Assembly: GCA_032622095.1 (NCBI GenBank)
Contig: CP136065.1
Span: 241,841,530-241,905,529, forward strand
Direction: 5' to 3'
Length of the DNA: 64,000 bases
From: Siphonodentalium dalli
Taxonomy: Eukaryota; Mollusca; Scaphopoda; Gadilida; Siphonodentaliidae
The notes below the pieces were generated by a model. That model worked only from the letters and a program-made list of their open reading frames with translations, had not been told where the DNA came from and did no database searches. This document shows, in pieces, positions 35,749 through 44,580 of the stretch (its first letter is position 1; each line of letters begins with the position of its first letter). The position numbers were made by a program, and so were the translations under genes.

Positions 35749-37392
35749 CTAGCCATTGGCAGCCTGCTGCTGTACTTCCATTGACTGCTGTGTGTCGTCA
35801 GTGTTTCTAGTCAGAGGGCTGCTGTCTGGCGAGGTATGTGGCCGAGGGGGTGACACCGATTTGGACAACATGTGTGGTGGCCCCTGGGTGGTGGCCACTT
35901 GAGTGGGTGGGATAGGTGGTGGTTGGGGATTAGGAGTGAAGTTAGTGTGAGGTCTAGGTGGCTCGCGGGGCCGGGGTGGTGTACTCTGAGAAGGGTGGGG
36001 TGTGGAGTTGTTTGGGTGGGGAGGGCGACTATAATATGAATTGCCCATGGTCAAGTGCTGTGGGTTGTAAAATGATGTGTTATAGTCATTTCTTGGTGGT
36101 ATGTCGTTCCTGGCACCTCTGCCTCTGCCTCTGCCTCTGTTTTGCCATCTACCTCTCTTCCCACGGGTTGGGTGCGGACCTACGTTTGGCGGTTGTGGTG
36201 GTCTACTGAATTTCTGTGATGCTACTTTATCAGTTCTATATGGTGGTGGCTGATCTGGTTGCATCAGCTGGTTTTCCACGAACAGTTTGTCGCCGATAAT
36301 GTTGGCTTTTTGACCATTTTCCCTGGCCATTTTTGCTAGTGGTCTCAGAATGTTCTGTCTATATTTATTAACCACTGCTGGAAGGTTTTCGTTTATATAG
36401 TATTTGGTGCCAGATAACGATCGACTGGCTCTCTTCACCGCATCGCGATCTTTTTGTAGCACGAATTTGGCCAGTATAGGTCTTGGAAGTCTATCCGGAT
36501 CACCTATTCTTCTTACTGAGTGAAATTCAATTGCGAAATTTATATTCAGTTCGGTTTTTATGAAATTGGCAAGGGTGTCCTCTGTGGTCATGCTGAAGTC
36601 CTTAGCGTGTGCAATTCCGGTGAAAACTAATTCATCACGCATTGTCTTGGATTCCACATCGGTCACCTTTTCCAGTACGAATTGTGTGCGTTCCTCCAAC
36701 ATGTTCAACTTTGCGCTTTTTTGTAGTAGTATACAGACTTGATCAATAATGTTAGTTTTAAACTCGTATAGGTCGTTCACTTCACTAGAAGTTCGTTTGC
36801 TGCTTGGTTCTAATCGGTCTACTCTGCTTTGGAGGTCACCAACCGTTATCTGTATTTCAGACATTTTTTTATTTACATCAATAACTTCGTGTTTCACATC
36901 TTCGATTGTGTTAACTTTGATTTGAATATTTTGGAGTATTGACAGCATGTGGTCCATTTTTGTGTTTTCACTGTTCAGTGGTGTGAAGGTGGGTTGTTCA
37001 GGCTGATGAAACGCAAACTGATTGTTATCTGATGTAACCACCGGAGTATGCACTAGGTCAGCAGTGTTTGGTACCGTTAGTACGTCCTGGTTAGCGTTGT
37101 TGAACTCATTACTCATTTGGATTGCCGTGCTATCGCTGTGAGTATAATTGATTGAGTTGTTGGTCACTGTTGATAACCCTTGTTGATTCATTTGGGAAAG
37201 CATTGAGTTTGAACTGTATACATTTTGGTCATTTTGTGGGTTATAATGCTGTTCATATACATTGTCCTTATTAATGACGGTGTTGAGGCCTTGGTATATC
37301 GCTGTGGCAAAGTCAGGGCTGCGGTTTGAAGTTGTAATTGATTCTGAGTTTTCCGAAAATTTTGCCGCCATGTTTGTTTTGAAATCGTTCAC
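35749..37392 (-). CDS. LINE ORF1 protein (RNA-binding, 547 aa)
   Basis: Probable RNA chaperone of the retrotransposon. In order: a polar Asn/Ser/Thr-rich N-terminus (1-145); a coiled-coil-like region with heptad-type spacing (about 146-250), likely for oligomerisation; an RRM-like segment (about 251-330) with DELVFTGI, FHSVRRIG and RPILAKFVLQKDRDAV; a C-terminal domain (about 331-375) including YYINENLP; an arginine-glycine patch (RGRGRGRGAR, 418-428); and a proline-rich tail (455-520). The RRM plus C-terminal domain arrangement resembles L1-type ORF1 proteins, while the RG patch and long proline tail are extra. The frame is uninterrupted. The start is the first ATG (37390-37392); an in-frame ATG at residue 8 is an alternative. 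Confidence 0.8.
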   Translation of the reverse strand: MNDFKTNMAAKFSENSESITTSNRSPDFATAIYQGLNTVINKDNVYEQHYNPQNDQNVYSSNSMLSQMNQQGLSTVTNNSINYTHSDSTAIQMSNEFNNANQDVLTVPNTADLVHTPVVTSDNNQFAFHQPEQPTFTPLNSENTKMDHMLSILQNIQIKVNTIEDVKHEVIDVNKKMSEIQITVGDLQSRVDRLEPSSKRTSSEVNDLYEFKTNIIDQVCILLQKSAKLNMLEERTQFVLEKVTDVESKTMRDELVFTGIAHAKDFSMTTEDTLANFIKTELNINFAIEFHSVRRIGDPDRLPRPILAKFVLQKDRDAVKRASRSLSGTKYYINENLPAVVNKYRQNILRPLAKMARENGQKANIIGDKLFVENQLMQPDQPPPYRTDKVASQKFSRPPQPPNVGPHPTRGKRGRWQNRGRGRGRGARNDIPPRNDYNTSFYNPQHLTMGNSYYSRPPHPNNSTPHPSQSTPPRPREPPRPHTNFTPNPQPPPIPPTQVATTQGPPHMLSKSVSPPRPHTSPDSSPLTRNTDDTQQSMEVQQQAANG

Positions 37393-37620
37393 CTACCGGT
37401 TTTCGAAATTCAACGTTAGATTTATGCACATCAAATGTCCGATCGTCCACGTCCAGGGTCCGTACCGAATATACAGAATGATAACAACCCAATAATGAAA
37501 CACTGGTCCTAAGATGGCGAATTAAAAACCACTTTTAGACGAACTTTTCATCGGTTTTGTTCAGGAATTCAAATTTGTGTTGTCTATTCTTGCGCATGCG
37601 CCCGGGAATGTGTCGCAAGG

Positions 37621-37787
37621 GTCAGAGGACTTCTCTTTCCAATAATGCATTATTTTGTATTTTTTCAATATTGCGTTTCCATGGTGACATGTATTTCTCA
37701 GGGTATTGGACCTTTATGCAGTTTTATCAAAATTAGTTTGAAGTACACATACGAAGTCTTCACAATATTATAAATTATTACCGCAAG
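37621..37787. other. Short unassigned gap between LINE and Helitron elements
   Basis: No feature seen. The exact 5' end of the LINE could extend into it. Confidence 0.4.
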
Positions 37788-38200
37788 CTAATATATATTT
37801 TGTGACTTCCGTTTGTTTGTTTGTTTGTCTGTTAGCTATGGCCCGGAAACTGTCGGACGGATTGAGCCCAAACTTCGTATCTAAGGGTAAAATCACAGAT
37901 GGAATGTCATCGCACCGCTTCTGAGAACGTCAGAGCACTCATTCTCCAATCCCCCTCCACCGCAATGGGTAGTTCATGGGTTAATCGCGTGAAAGTTAAA
38001 GAGCGTTCGTATCCGCAGTGTCGTTGATAAAGAGCGTATGTGTGTCCAGACATGAGCGTGTTGTGTCTGTGTACATACATGAGCGTGTTGTGTGATTCTG
38101 TGTTCGTACTTAGGGGTTCCTGTGAATGGGGGAGATTTTCATCGGGTCAGTTTTTTCCGCCCGAGGTGACCTTCACCTTTAAACGGGTACCCACAAATGA
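37788..38200 (+). mobile_element. Helitron-like element, 5' portion
   Basis: Starts CTAATATATATTTTGTGAC, matching the 5' ends at 38201 and 40564. The body has GTTAATCGCGTGAAAGTTAAAG and CCGCAGTGTCGTTGATAAAG, shared with 40.75 kb. It has no 3' end of its own: it runs to ACCCACAAATGA, where the next element begins, and the equivalent sequence at 40.97 kb is uninterrupted. The likeliest reading is that the next element inserted into it. Confidence 0.6.
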
Positions 38201-38413
38201 TCTAATATATATTTTGGGACTTCTGTCTGTTTGTTTGTCTGTTATCTATGGCCGGGAAAACTGCTGGACGGATTTCGACGAAATTTGATACCTACGGGTG
38301 ATTTTGTCCGGGGAGTGTTTTGGACGGGTCAAATCGTGATTCCGACCTGACTTTGACCTTCAAAATGGTCAATTTCAAGGTCAAAGCCCGGACGAAGTCG
38401 GGTCACCTGCTAG
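38201..38413 (+). mobile_element. Short non-autonomous Helitron-like element
   Basis: Begins TCTAATATATATTTTGGG after an A. It ends with a hairpin (CCCG ... CGGG, 38387-38402), a short spacer and CTAG (38410-38413) followed by T. 213 bp. The TC start, the 3' hairpin, CTAG and A/T flanks all fit a Helitron. Confidence 0.75.
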
Positions 38414-38885
38414 TAATGTATATAATAGATGTTTCAATTCCAAAATTATCGCATTTTTTTGCAAAAATCACAATGTTTTACCCAAAACTGCCCAAAATGG
38501 CTATAAAACACTCATAACCTACATATGCATCCTATTTAATACTGGAATAGTTGGAACGTAGTTATCGTTGAAAAATATCATCAAGAAATTATCTTCAACG
38601 TCTGTTCATGTCCTAGATTGTGATTAAATTCGTTTTTACCATCTGCTGAAGGGTTTTATCTCAAAATGTGTTTACACTGTTTACACACCGTTTCTATGAC
38701 AACGACACCACTTTCTCAAATTTTATGGCAGGGCGGAATCTGAAAATGTCATCTTCTACTTTTATATGATATATAATTTTTCCTTGTAAATTAAACAACA
38801 AATATTCTGATCGAGACCGCTCTTCTATTGTAGGTTTGTGTTATAGAAATTGTCACATTTCTTAGCGTTATACATAATTATGTCG
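38414..38885. other. Unassigned non-coding stretch
   Basis: Nothing recognised. Confidence 0.4.
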
Positions 38886-39440
38886 CCGATTTTTTTTATT
38901 TAAATCGATTTATTTTATTTTTTTCCTAAATGTTATGAAAATATGTAATTGTGCAATTTCTCTGATAAATGAAGGTTCTGAAAGGTGTTGCTTATTATAT
39001 CCAAGGCTGGATTAATCATAATTCTGTGATTTTTTATTATGTTTTGTATACCAATGAAACACAGATATATCATGGCAGTACATATATAGCGACCATGTGC
39101 TTTATGCATACATTTGGGACCATGTGGGTTCCAATGTTGTGATATCTGGAAAGGTAGACCTGTGCTTAAACTTTTACAAATAAATTTAGTTAATTTTAGA
39201 TGAAAACTGAATATTTTATCAATCACGTTTGCTCTCAGTGACTTGAGGACATACGGTAATCACACTATATATCAATAATAGGCATTAGACAGCTAGAGTA
39301 GTTAGATGGCAGAGTATATGGTAGAGCTATACTCAGTTAGCATTTACATGTACGGCAATGAGAAAAGGGGGAAAGAAAATTAAACAGTATATAGTGAGGC
39401 GTGCTGAGACAGAGTGTATAGTTACAAACAATACGAACAA

Positions 39441-39971
39441 TCTCATATATATTTTGAAGACCTCTGTCTGTATGTATGTTTGTTTGTTTGTTTGTTTGTT
39501 TGTCTGTCTGTCTGTCTGTCATTAATACAAATCTACGATTCTCGACCGATCGGGACGAAACTTGGTACGTGTGTGTAGTTTGACCAGGCGGTGAACGTTG
39601 TCGTGTTGGCGAGCCCGTGCGGCGCCCGCTTCGCGCATGCGCAGACGAGATCTCGGCAACGGGTGGAGCTATCGACTTGAAATTTGGTATGTGAATGTAT
39701 CTTGCCCCGGATACGAATTTTATCGGGTCGCCGAGCCCGTGCGATGCCAGCTTCGCGCATGCGCAGACGAGATCTCGGAAACGGGTGGAGCTATCGACTT
39801 GAAATTTGCTATGTGAATGTATCTTGCCCCGGATACGAATTTTATCGGGTCGCCGAGCCCATGCGACGCCAGCTTCGCGCATGCGCAGACCAAATATAGG
39901 AAACGGGTGGAGCTATCGACTTGGAAATTTGGTTTTTGAATAGCCCGGACAACGTCGGGCTCATCGGCTAG
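39441..39971 (+). mobile_element. Non-autonomous Helitron, tandem copy 1
   Basis: Starts TCTCATATATATTTTGAAG after an A, followed by TTTG and TCTG runs. Internally it has about three ~120-bp units with CGGGTGGAGCTATCGACTTG and TTCGCGCATGCGCAGAC. It ends with the hairpin AGCCCG/CGGGCT (39942-39961), a 6-nt spacer and CTAG (39968-39971). No Rep/Helicase is encoded. Confidence 0.85.
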
Positions 39972-40563
39972 TCTCATATATATTTTGAAGACCTCTGTCT
40001 GTATGTTTGCATGTTTGTCTGTATGTTTGTCATTTATACAAATCTACGATTCTCGACCGATCGGGACGAAACTTGGTACGTGTGTGTAGTTTGACCAGGC
40101 GGTGGACGTTGTCGTATTGGCGAGCCCGTGTGGCGCCCGCTTCGCGCATGCGCAGACGAGATCTCGGAAACGGGTGGAGCTATCGACTTGAAATTTGGTA
40201 TGTGAATGTATCTTGCCCCGGATACGAATTTTATCGGGTCGCCGAGCCCGTGCGACGACAGCTTCGCGCATGCGCAGACAAGATCTCGGAAACGGGTGGA
40301 GCTATCGACTTGAAATTTGCTATGTGAATGTATCTTGCCCCGGATACGAATTTTATCGGGTCGCCGAGCCCGTTCGACGCCAGCTTCGCCCATGCGCAGA
40401 CCAGATATCGGAAACGGGTGGAGCTATCGACTTGAAATTTGGTTGCCGAGCCCGTGCGACGCCAGCTTCGCGCATGCGCAGACCAGATCTCGGAAACGGG
40501 TGGAGCTATCGACTTGAAATTTGGTTTTTGAATAGCCCGGACAACGTCGGGCTCATCGGCTAG
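39972..40563 (+). mobile_element. Non-autonomous Helitron, tandem copy 2
   Basis: Begins TCTCATATATATTTTGAAG immediately after CTAG of copy 1, with no host base between. It holds about four of the same internal ~120-bp units, the same terminal hairpin (40534-40553) and CTAG at 40560-40563. Confidence 0.85.
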
Positions 40564-41313
40564 TCTACTATATATTTTGAGAACTACGTATATGTGTATA
40601 TTTGTCCTTTATAGACTCGAAAACGGCTGGACCGATTGGGCTCAAACTTCCCATCTAAGGGTAAAATCCACGGAAATGGTCGTCGCGGTGTTTTTGGAGA
40701 AGCTCCGAGCACCCGTTCTTCACTCCCAGTCACACAAAAACGGCACTGTGGGGTTAATCGCGTTGATAGTTAAAGAGCGTTCGTATCCGCAGTGTCGTTG
40801 ATAAAGAGCGTATGCGTGTACTGTGATTCTTACGTCTGGGTCCGGGCGTGAGCGTGACTGTATCCAGACATGAGCGTGTTGTGTGATTCTTACGTACTTA
40901 GGGGGAGATTTTCATCTGGTCACTTTTTCCGCCCGAGGTGATCTTCATCTTGAAACGGGTACCCACAAATGATATATATGTGTGTGTCCTTTATAGACTC
41001 GAACCGATTGAGCTCAAACTTGCTACCTACGGGAAGTGTCATGGACGGGTTAAATTGTGACCCCCGACCTTACCTTGACCTTGAAAATGATCAATTGAAG
41101 GTCAAATCGGGTAAAATTGAAAAACAAAAAATTAAATTAAAAAATTCAAAAGGCACAATTAACTCATTGAAAAACAAAAAAATTAATTAAAAAAATTAAT
41201 TAAAAAAGCCAGTAAATTAAAAAGGCACAATTAACTCATTGAAAAACAAAAAAATTAATTAAAAAATTGTCATGTTTCTGACGATTGCCGCCAGTGGCGG
41301 GCTAACCTGCTAG
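40564..41313 (+). mobile_element. Non-autonomous Helitron, tandem copy 3 (different subfamily)
   Basis: Begins TCTACTATATATTTTGAG directly after CTAG of copy 2. The body differs from copies 1-2 and resembles the element at 37.8 kb, plus an A-rich tandem duplication (41110-41270) with AACTCATTGAAAAACAAA. It ends with the hairpin CCGCC-AGT-GGCGG (41288-41300) and CTAG (41310-41313), then T. This 3' end matches the minus-strand element at 18706. Confidence 0.82.
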
Positions 41314-41554
41314 TGCTATATAAATGGAACAGGCCATTGCTGGAACAGTAAATACGGTACCATGCTGTATGCCTGTAGTTTCTATATAGTTGATATTTAC
41401 TGTACAGTTTCATATCTATTATCCAATTTGTATATTGTTTAATTATACTCATGTTTTAGTTTACAGAAAACCTGTTAGATATTGCATTTCTTGACTTTTT
41501 ATCATCATTTGAAAAAATTTGATTTAAATCAATGATTTAAATCGGCCAACCCTG

Positions 41555-42340
41555 GGTAGGAATGACATATTGGTTTCAGATGTATGCTGAAAACACAGCA
41601 AAGGTCAAGCTGGGTACCCAAAACATCTTTTCGTAAAGCTGGGTACACAACACGCCAAACTGACAGTATGGCGACAACAGCCCCTTCAACCATAGCGTGC
41701 ATGAATATGGCTTTTAACATGTACACGTGTTTGATGCTCGACACCACGTCTCGTGTGTGAATATAATAGGACCGGAACAATTGAAGAAGAGAACATATGT
41801 GCGATTAGTATTGTATAATATGTATTTGTATATGAATTGAACTACCCACTGTATTATGCGAATTATCTGGTAAAATCTGTATGATTGTGTATAGAAATAA
41901 GCCTTGTTTCAAGTAGACAACACATAACGCAACAGACCGGGTCGGGAGAATTATTGACTTGTCGTTTGTAAGCCGCCAATTCATTCAGAATACTATTCAA
42001 ACAGGATACGACGGTGTGCTTTATTGTGCAGTACATACTTTATCGTGTATAAGAATACCGTGTTATCTACTTCTGCCGACTATACCCGGAGGACGCTTTA
42101 CACAAGGTTCGTATTTCCATATGTATAACATATTTAGATATACGTGCATACATATTTGTAAGTTAACCATCTCTATACTGAATGGATTCTCTCATTCAGT
42201 TATAAAAGTATACATTGGAACGGTATATTATTCATTTAGAGGGGTGTTCATGTAATAAAAACAGACGACAGACAGAAAAACATACAATACAAGAGCAGAA
42301 TGATTCACATTCATTGGTGGGAAATGTTCAGATAAAAATA
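41555..42340. other. Unassigned non-coding stretch
   Basis: No gene recognised. Open frames are 98 aa or less. Confidence 0.4.
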
Positions 42341-43153
42341 AGTTCAACAAACGACTTGAATTTGTTGAACTTATTATCTAAACATTTCATAAAGGAACTA
42401 CTCGTCAATGTGTATTTAGTATAGAAATGGTTAAACTTATTATGTGAACATTTCCTATGGGACAAGTACTCTTCAACGATGCTTTAGTATAGAAATGGTT
42501 AAACTTATTATGTGAACATTTCATATGGGACAAGTACTCTTCAACGATGCTTTAGTATAGAAATGGTTAAACTTATTATGTGAACATTTCCTATGGGACA
42601 AGTACTCTTCAACGATGCTTTAGTATAGAAAGGGTTAAACTTATTATCAGGACATTTCCTAAAGGAGCTACTCGTCAATGAGTATTTAGCATAGAAAGGG
42701 TTACACTTATTATCTGAACATTTCCTAAACGAACTACTCATCAATGAATATTTAGTATAGAAAGGGTTACACTTATATATTATCTGAACATTTCCTAAAG
42801 GAACTACTCATCAATGAGTATTTAGTCAAGAAAGGGGTAAACTTATTATCTGAACATTTCCTAAGGGAACTATTCGTCAATGAGTATTTAGTATAGGAAG
42901 GTTTAAACTTATTATCTGAACATTTCCTAAGGGAACTACTCGTCAATGAGTATTTAGTATAGAAAGGTTTAAACTTATTATCTGAACATTTCCTAAAGGA
43001 ACTACTCATCAATGAGTATTTAGTCAAGAAAGGGGTAAACTTATTATCTGAACATTACCTAAGGGAACTATTCGTCAATGAGTATTTAGTATAGGAAGGT
43101 TTAAACTTATTATCTGAACATTTTCTAAAGGAACTACTCATCAATGAGTATTT
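42325..43153 (+). repeat. 66-bp minisatellite, about 12 copies
   Basis: The unit contains TATTTAGTATAGAAAGGG, AAACTTATTATCTGAACATT and CTAAAGGAACTACTCATC. Single-base and small length variants are shared among neighbouring units. The first unit is preceded by an inverted partial copy (about 42325-42400), forming a hairpin at the array edge. Confidence 0.9.
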
Positions 43154-43205
43154 GTGACCCGCCATATCAAATCCAGTCGTAAGTCGGGATTTATTTTTAC
43201 CCTGT

Positions 43206-43274
43206 GCCAATGCATTCTCTTATATATGCGAGTCGACCATAGGTCGCCTCGCATATATAAGAGAATGCATTGGC
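43206..43274. repeat. 69-bp palindrome, module P
   Basis: Same sequence as at 1282-1350, but here within an element that has different terminal repeats. Confidence 0.9.
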
Positions 43275-43491
43275 CTAACAATTTTTACAATTTTAATAAT
43301 TGTTTCTTGTATTCTTTAACAATTTTATAATTTCACCCACACAGAGCCCCAGACAAACACGAGCAGACGACACTCTTCTCTATGCCTCTATATATGTGTG
43401 GGGCTCCCTGGAGGGTAATGGATGTTTTTTATTTTATGTCCTAAAAATTGTAAGAAACATTTATTTAAAAAAAATGATAAAAAATTGTTAG

Positions 43492-43560
43492 GTCAATGCA
43501 TTCTTTTATAAATGCGAGGCGACATATGGTCGACTCGCATATATAAGAGAATGCATTGGC
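43492..43560. repeat. 69-bp palindrome, module P (inverted partner, diverged)
   Basis: Matches 1392-1460 with a few substitutions (GTCAATGC start, TTTTATAAATGC, GACATATGG). Confidence 0.85.
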
Positions 43561-43611
43561 ACAGGGTAAAAAAAATCCCGACTTACGACTGGATTTGATA
43601 TGGCGGGTCAC

Positions 43612-44284
43612 ATTTAGTCAAGAAATGGGCGAATAGACAGAATAGTCATGTCAACAATAGGAGTCGAAACTCAATGTCACATGCGCTTAGTACGGCACAC
43701 AGTCAGCAATCTGCAACTGATTATGGACTTAGCCAAACATTTTGGCATCTTTTCAACTCATTTCCAAAAAATATCTAAATTCTCATTTTGGCATAAAATC
43801 AATTCTTGTTTTTGTGGGGTACCTTCTAAATTATTTTCAAAATCCATTAAACTGCTCCATGATCCAGCTTCCACCTCAAAATGCATGTCATCAATAGCAA
43901 TTTGTTTGCGATAAATTTGGACCTAGATCATCATTATATTTAGCCTCGAAGCTTATTTAATATGCCTAGCAGACATCCTCCCCTTTGTGTTGACATCCAT
44001 ACATTTATGTGTACCACCTGTATTATGTGGGGAAATTATATGACGGATAGGTTGTAAGCAATTATTTCTTTCACCATACTTATGTTGACAAACTGAAAGG
44101 CCTTAGGGTCCGTTAGCCAGTGCTCCATTCTGACTTGTTATTGTCATTCCAGAGGGATGGGTGTAATTTTCGTTGACCCGGAGAGAGGTGTCACATTGTC
44201 AGACAACCACTTACCTGTATTGGTTAACCAATAAGGCAATCACTGAGTGTTTAGTATAGCTAGGGTTAAACGGACACGCGCAAG
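43612..44284. other. End of the 66-bp array and flank of the 45-bp array
   Basis: The 66-bp unit resumes for about 20 bp (to about 43632), then unassigned DNA follows. At 44245-44270 GAGTGTTTAGTATAGC and GGGTTAAAC look like one decayed 66-bp unit edge just before the 45-bp array. Confidence 0.45.
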
Positions 44285-44554
44285 TCTCATTTGAATCTAC
44301 GTGATTTGGAAGGCAGAATAAGATACAGGTCTCATGTGAATCTACGTGATTTGGAAGGAAGAATAAGATACAGGTCTCGTGTGAATCTACGTGATTTGGA
44401 AGGAAGAATAAGATACAGGTCTCATGTGAATCTACGTGATTTGGAAGGAAGAACAAGATACAGGTCTCGTGTGAATCTACGTGATTTGGAAGGAAGAATA
44501 AGATACAGGTCTCGTGTGAATCTACGTGATTTAGAAGTAAGAATAAGATACAGG
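44285..44554 (+). repeat. 45-bp satellite, small block (6 monomers)
   Basis: Exactly 270 bp: six monomers starting TCTCAT and ending ACAGG. The first monomer has the edge variant CATTTGAATC and the last runs into GCGATGACGAGACACTCA, both also seen at the edges of the large block. Confidence 0.95.
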
Positions 44555-44580
44555 GCGATGACGAGACACTCACGCGCAAG
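44555..44580. other. 26-bp junction between the two 45-bp blocks
   Basis: It consists of the right-flank word of the large array (GCGATGACGAGACACTCA, also at 62838-62855) fused to the left-flank word (CACGCGCAAG, also at 44275-44284), overlapping by CA. It therefore marks a tandem duplication of the array with its edges. Confidence 0.9.

Larger units (their letters stand above)
28137..37620 (-). mobile_element. Near full-length LINE (non-LTR retrotransposon), interrupted by a 3.87-kb insertion
   Basis: In minus-strand order: a 5' region (left limit uncertain, about 37393-37620), ORF1, a single TAG, ORF2 endonuclease, an insertion at 30878-34743, ORF2 reverse transcriptase and zinc knuckle, a 3' UTR, and a TATC tail near 28146-28164. 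Without the insertion it is roughly 5.6 kb. An RRM-type ORF1 plus an apurinic-type endonuclease and RT place it among EN-bearing LINEs; I leave the clade open. ORF2 carries about three frame changes in its last third, so the copy cannot move by itself. Confidence 0.85.
38886..41554 (-). mobile_element. Possible hAT-like element carrying the Helitron array
   Basis: The right end, on the minus strand, reads CAGGGTTGGCCGATTTAAAT with a second GATTTAAATC (41519-41554), a terminal style known from hAT-type elements. At about 38886-38925 a degenerate GATTT and TTTAAATCGATTTA stretch may be the other end. A 97-aa minus-strand frame (38933-39226) is not recognisable as transposase. The left end is poorly defined, so this is a suggestion. 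Confidence 0.35.
43154..43611. mobile_element. Miniature element with GTGACCCGCC ends, inserted in the 66-bp array
   Basis: Terminal inverted repeats of about 45 bp begin GTGACCCGCCATATCAAATC. The 4-bp word ATTT flanks both sides, and joining the flanks restores a normal 66-bp unit (GAGTATTTAGTCAAGAAA). Immediately inside the TIRs are two copies of palindrome module P (43206-43274, 43492-43560). The centre is unique AT-rich DNA. Non-coding; superfamily not assigned. Confidence 0.85.

Noticed and set aside
38933-39226. 97-aa minus-strand frame possibly encoding transposase
   Set aside because: No zinc finger, catalytic or dimerisation motif recognised; short and isolated.
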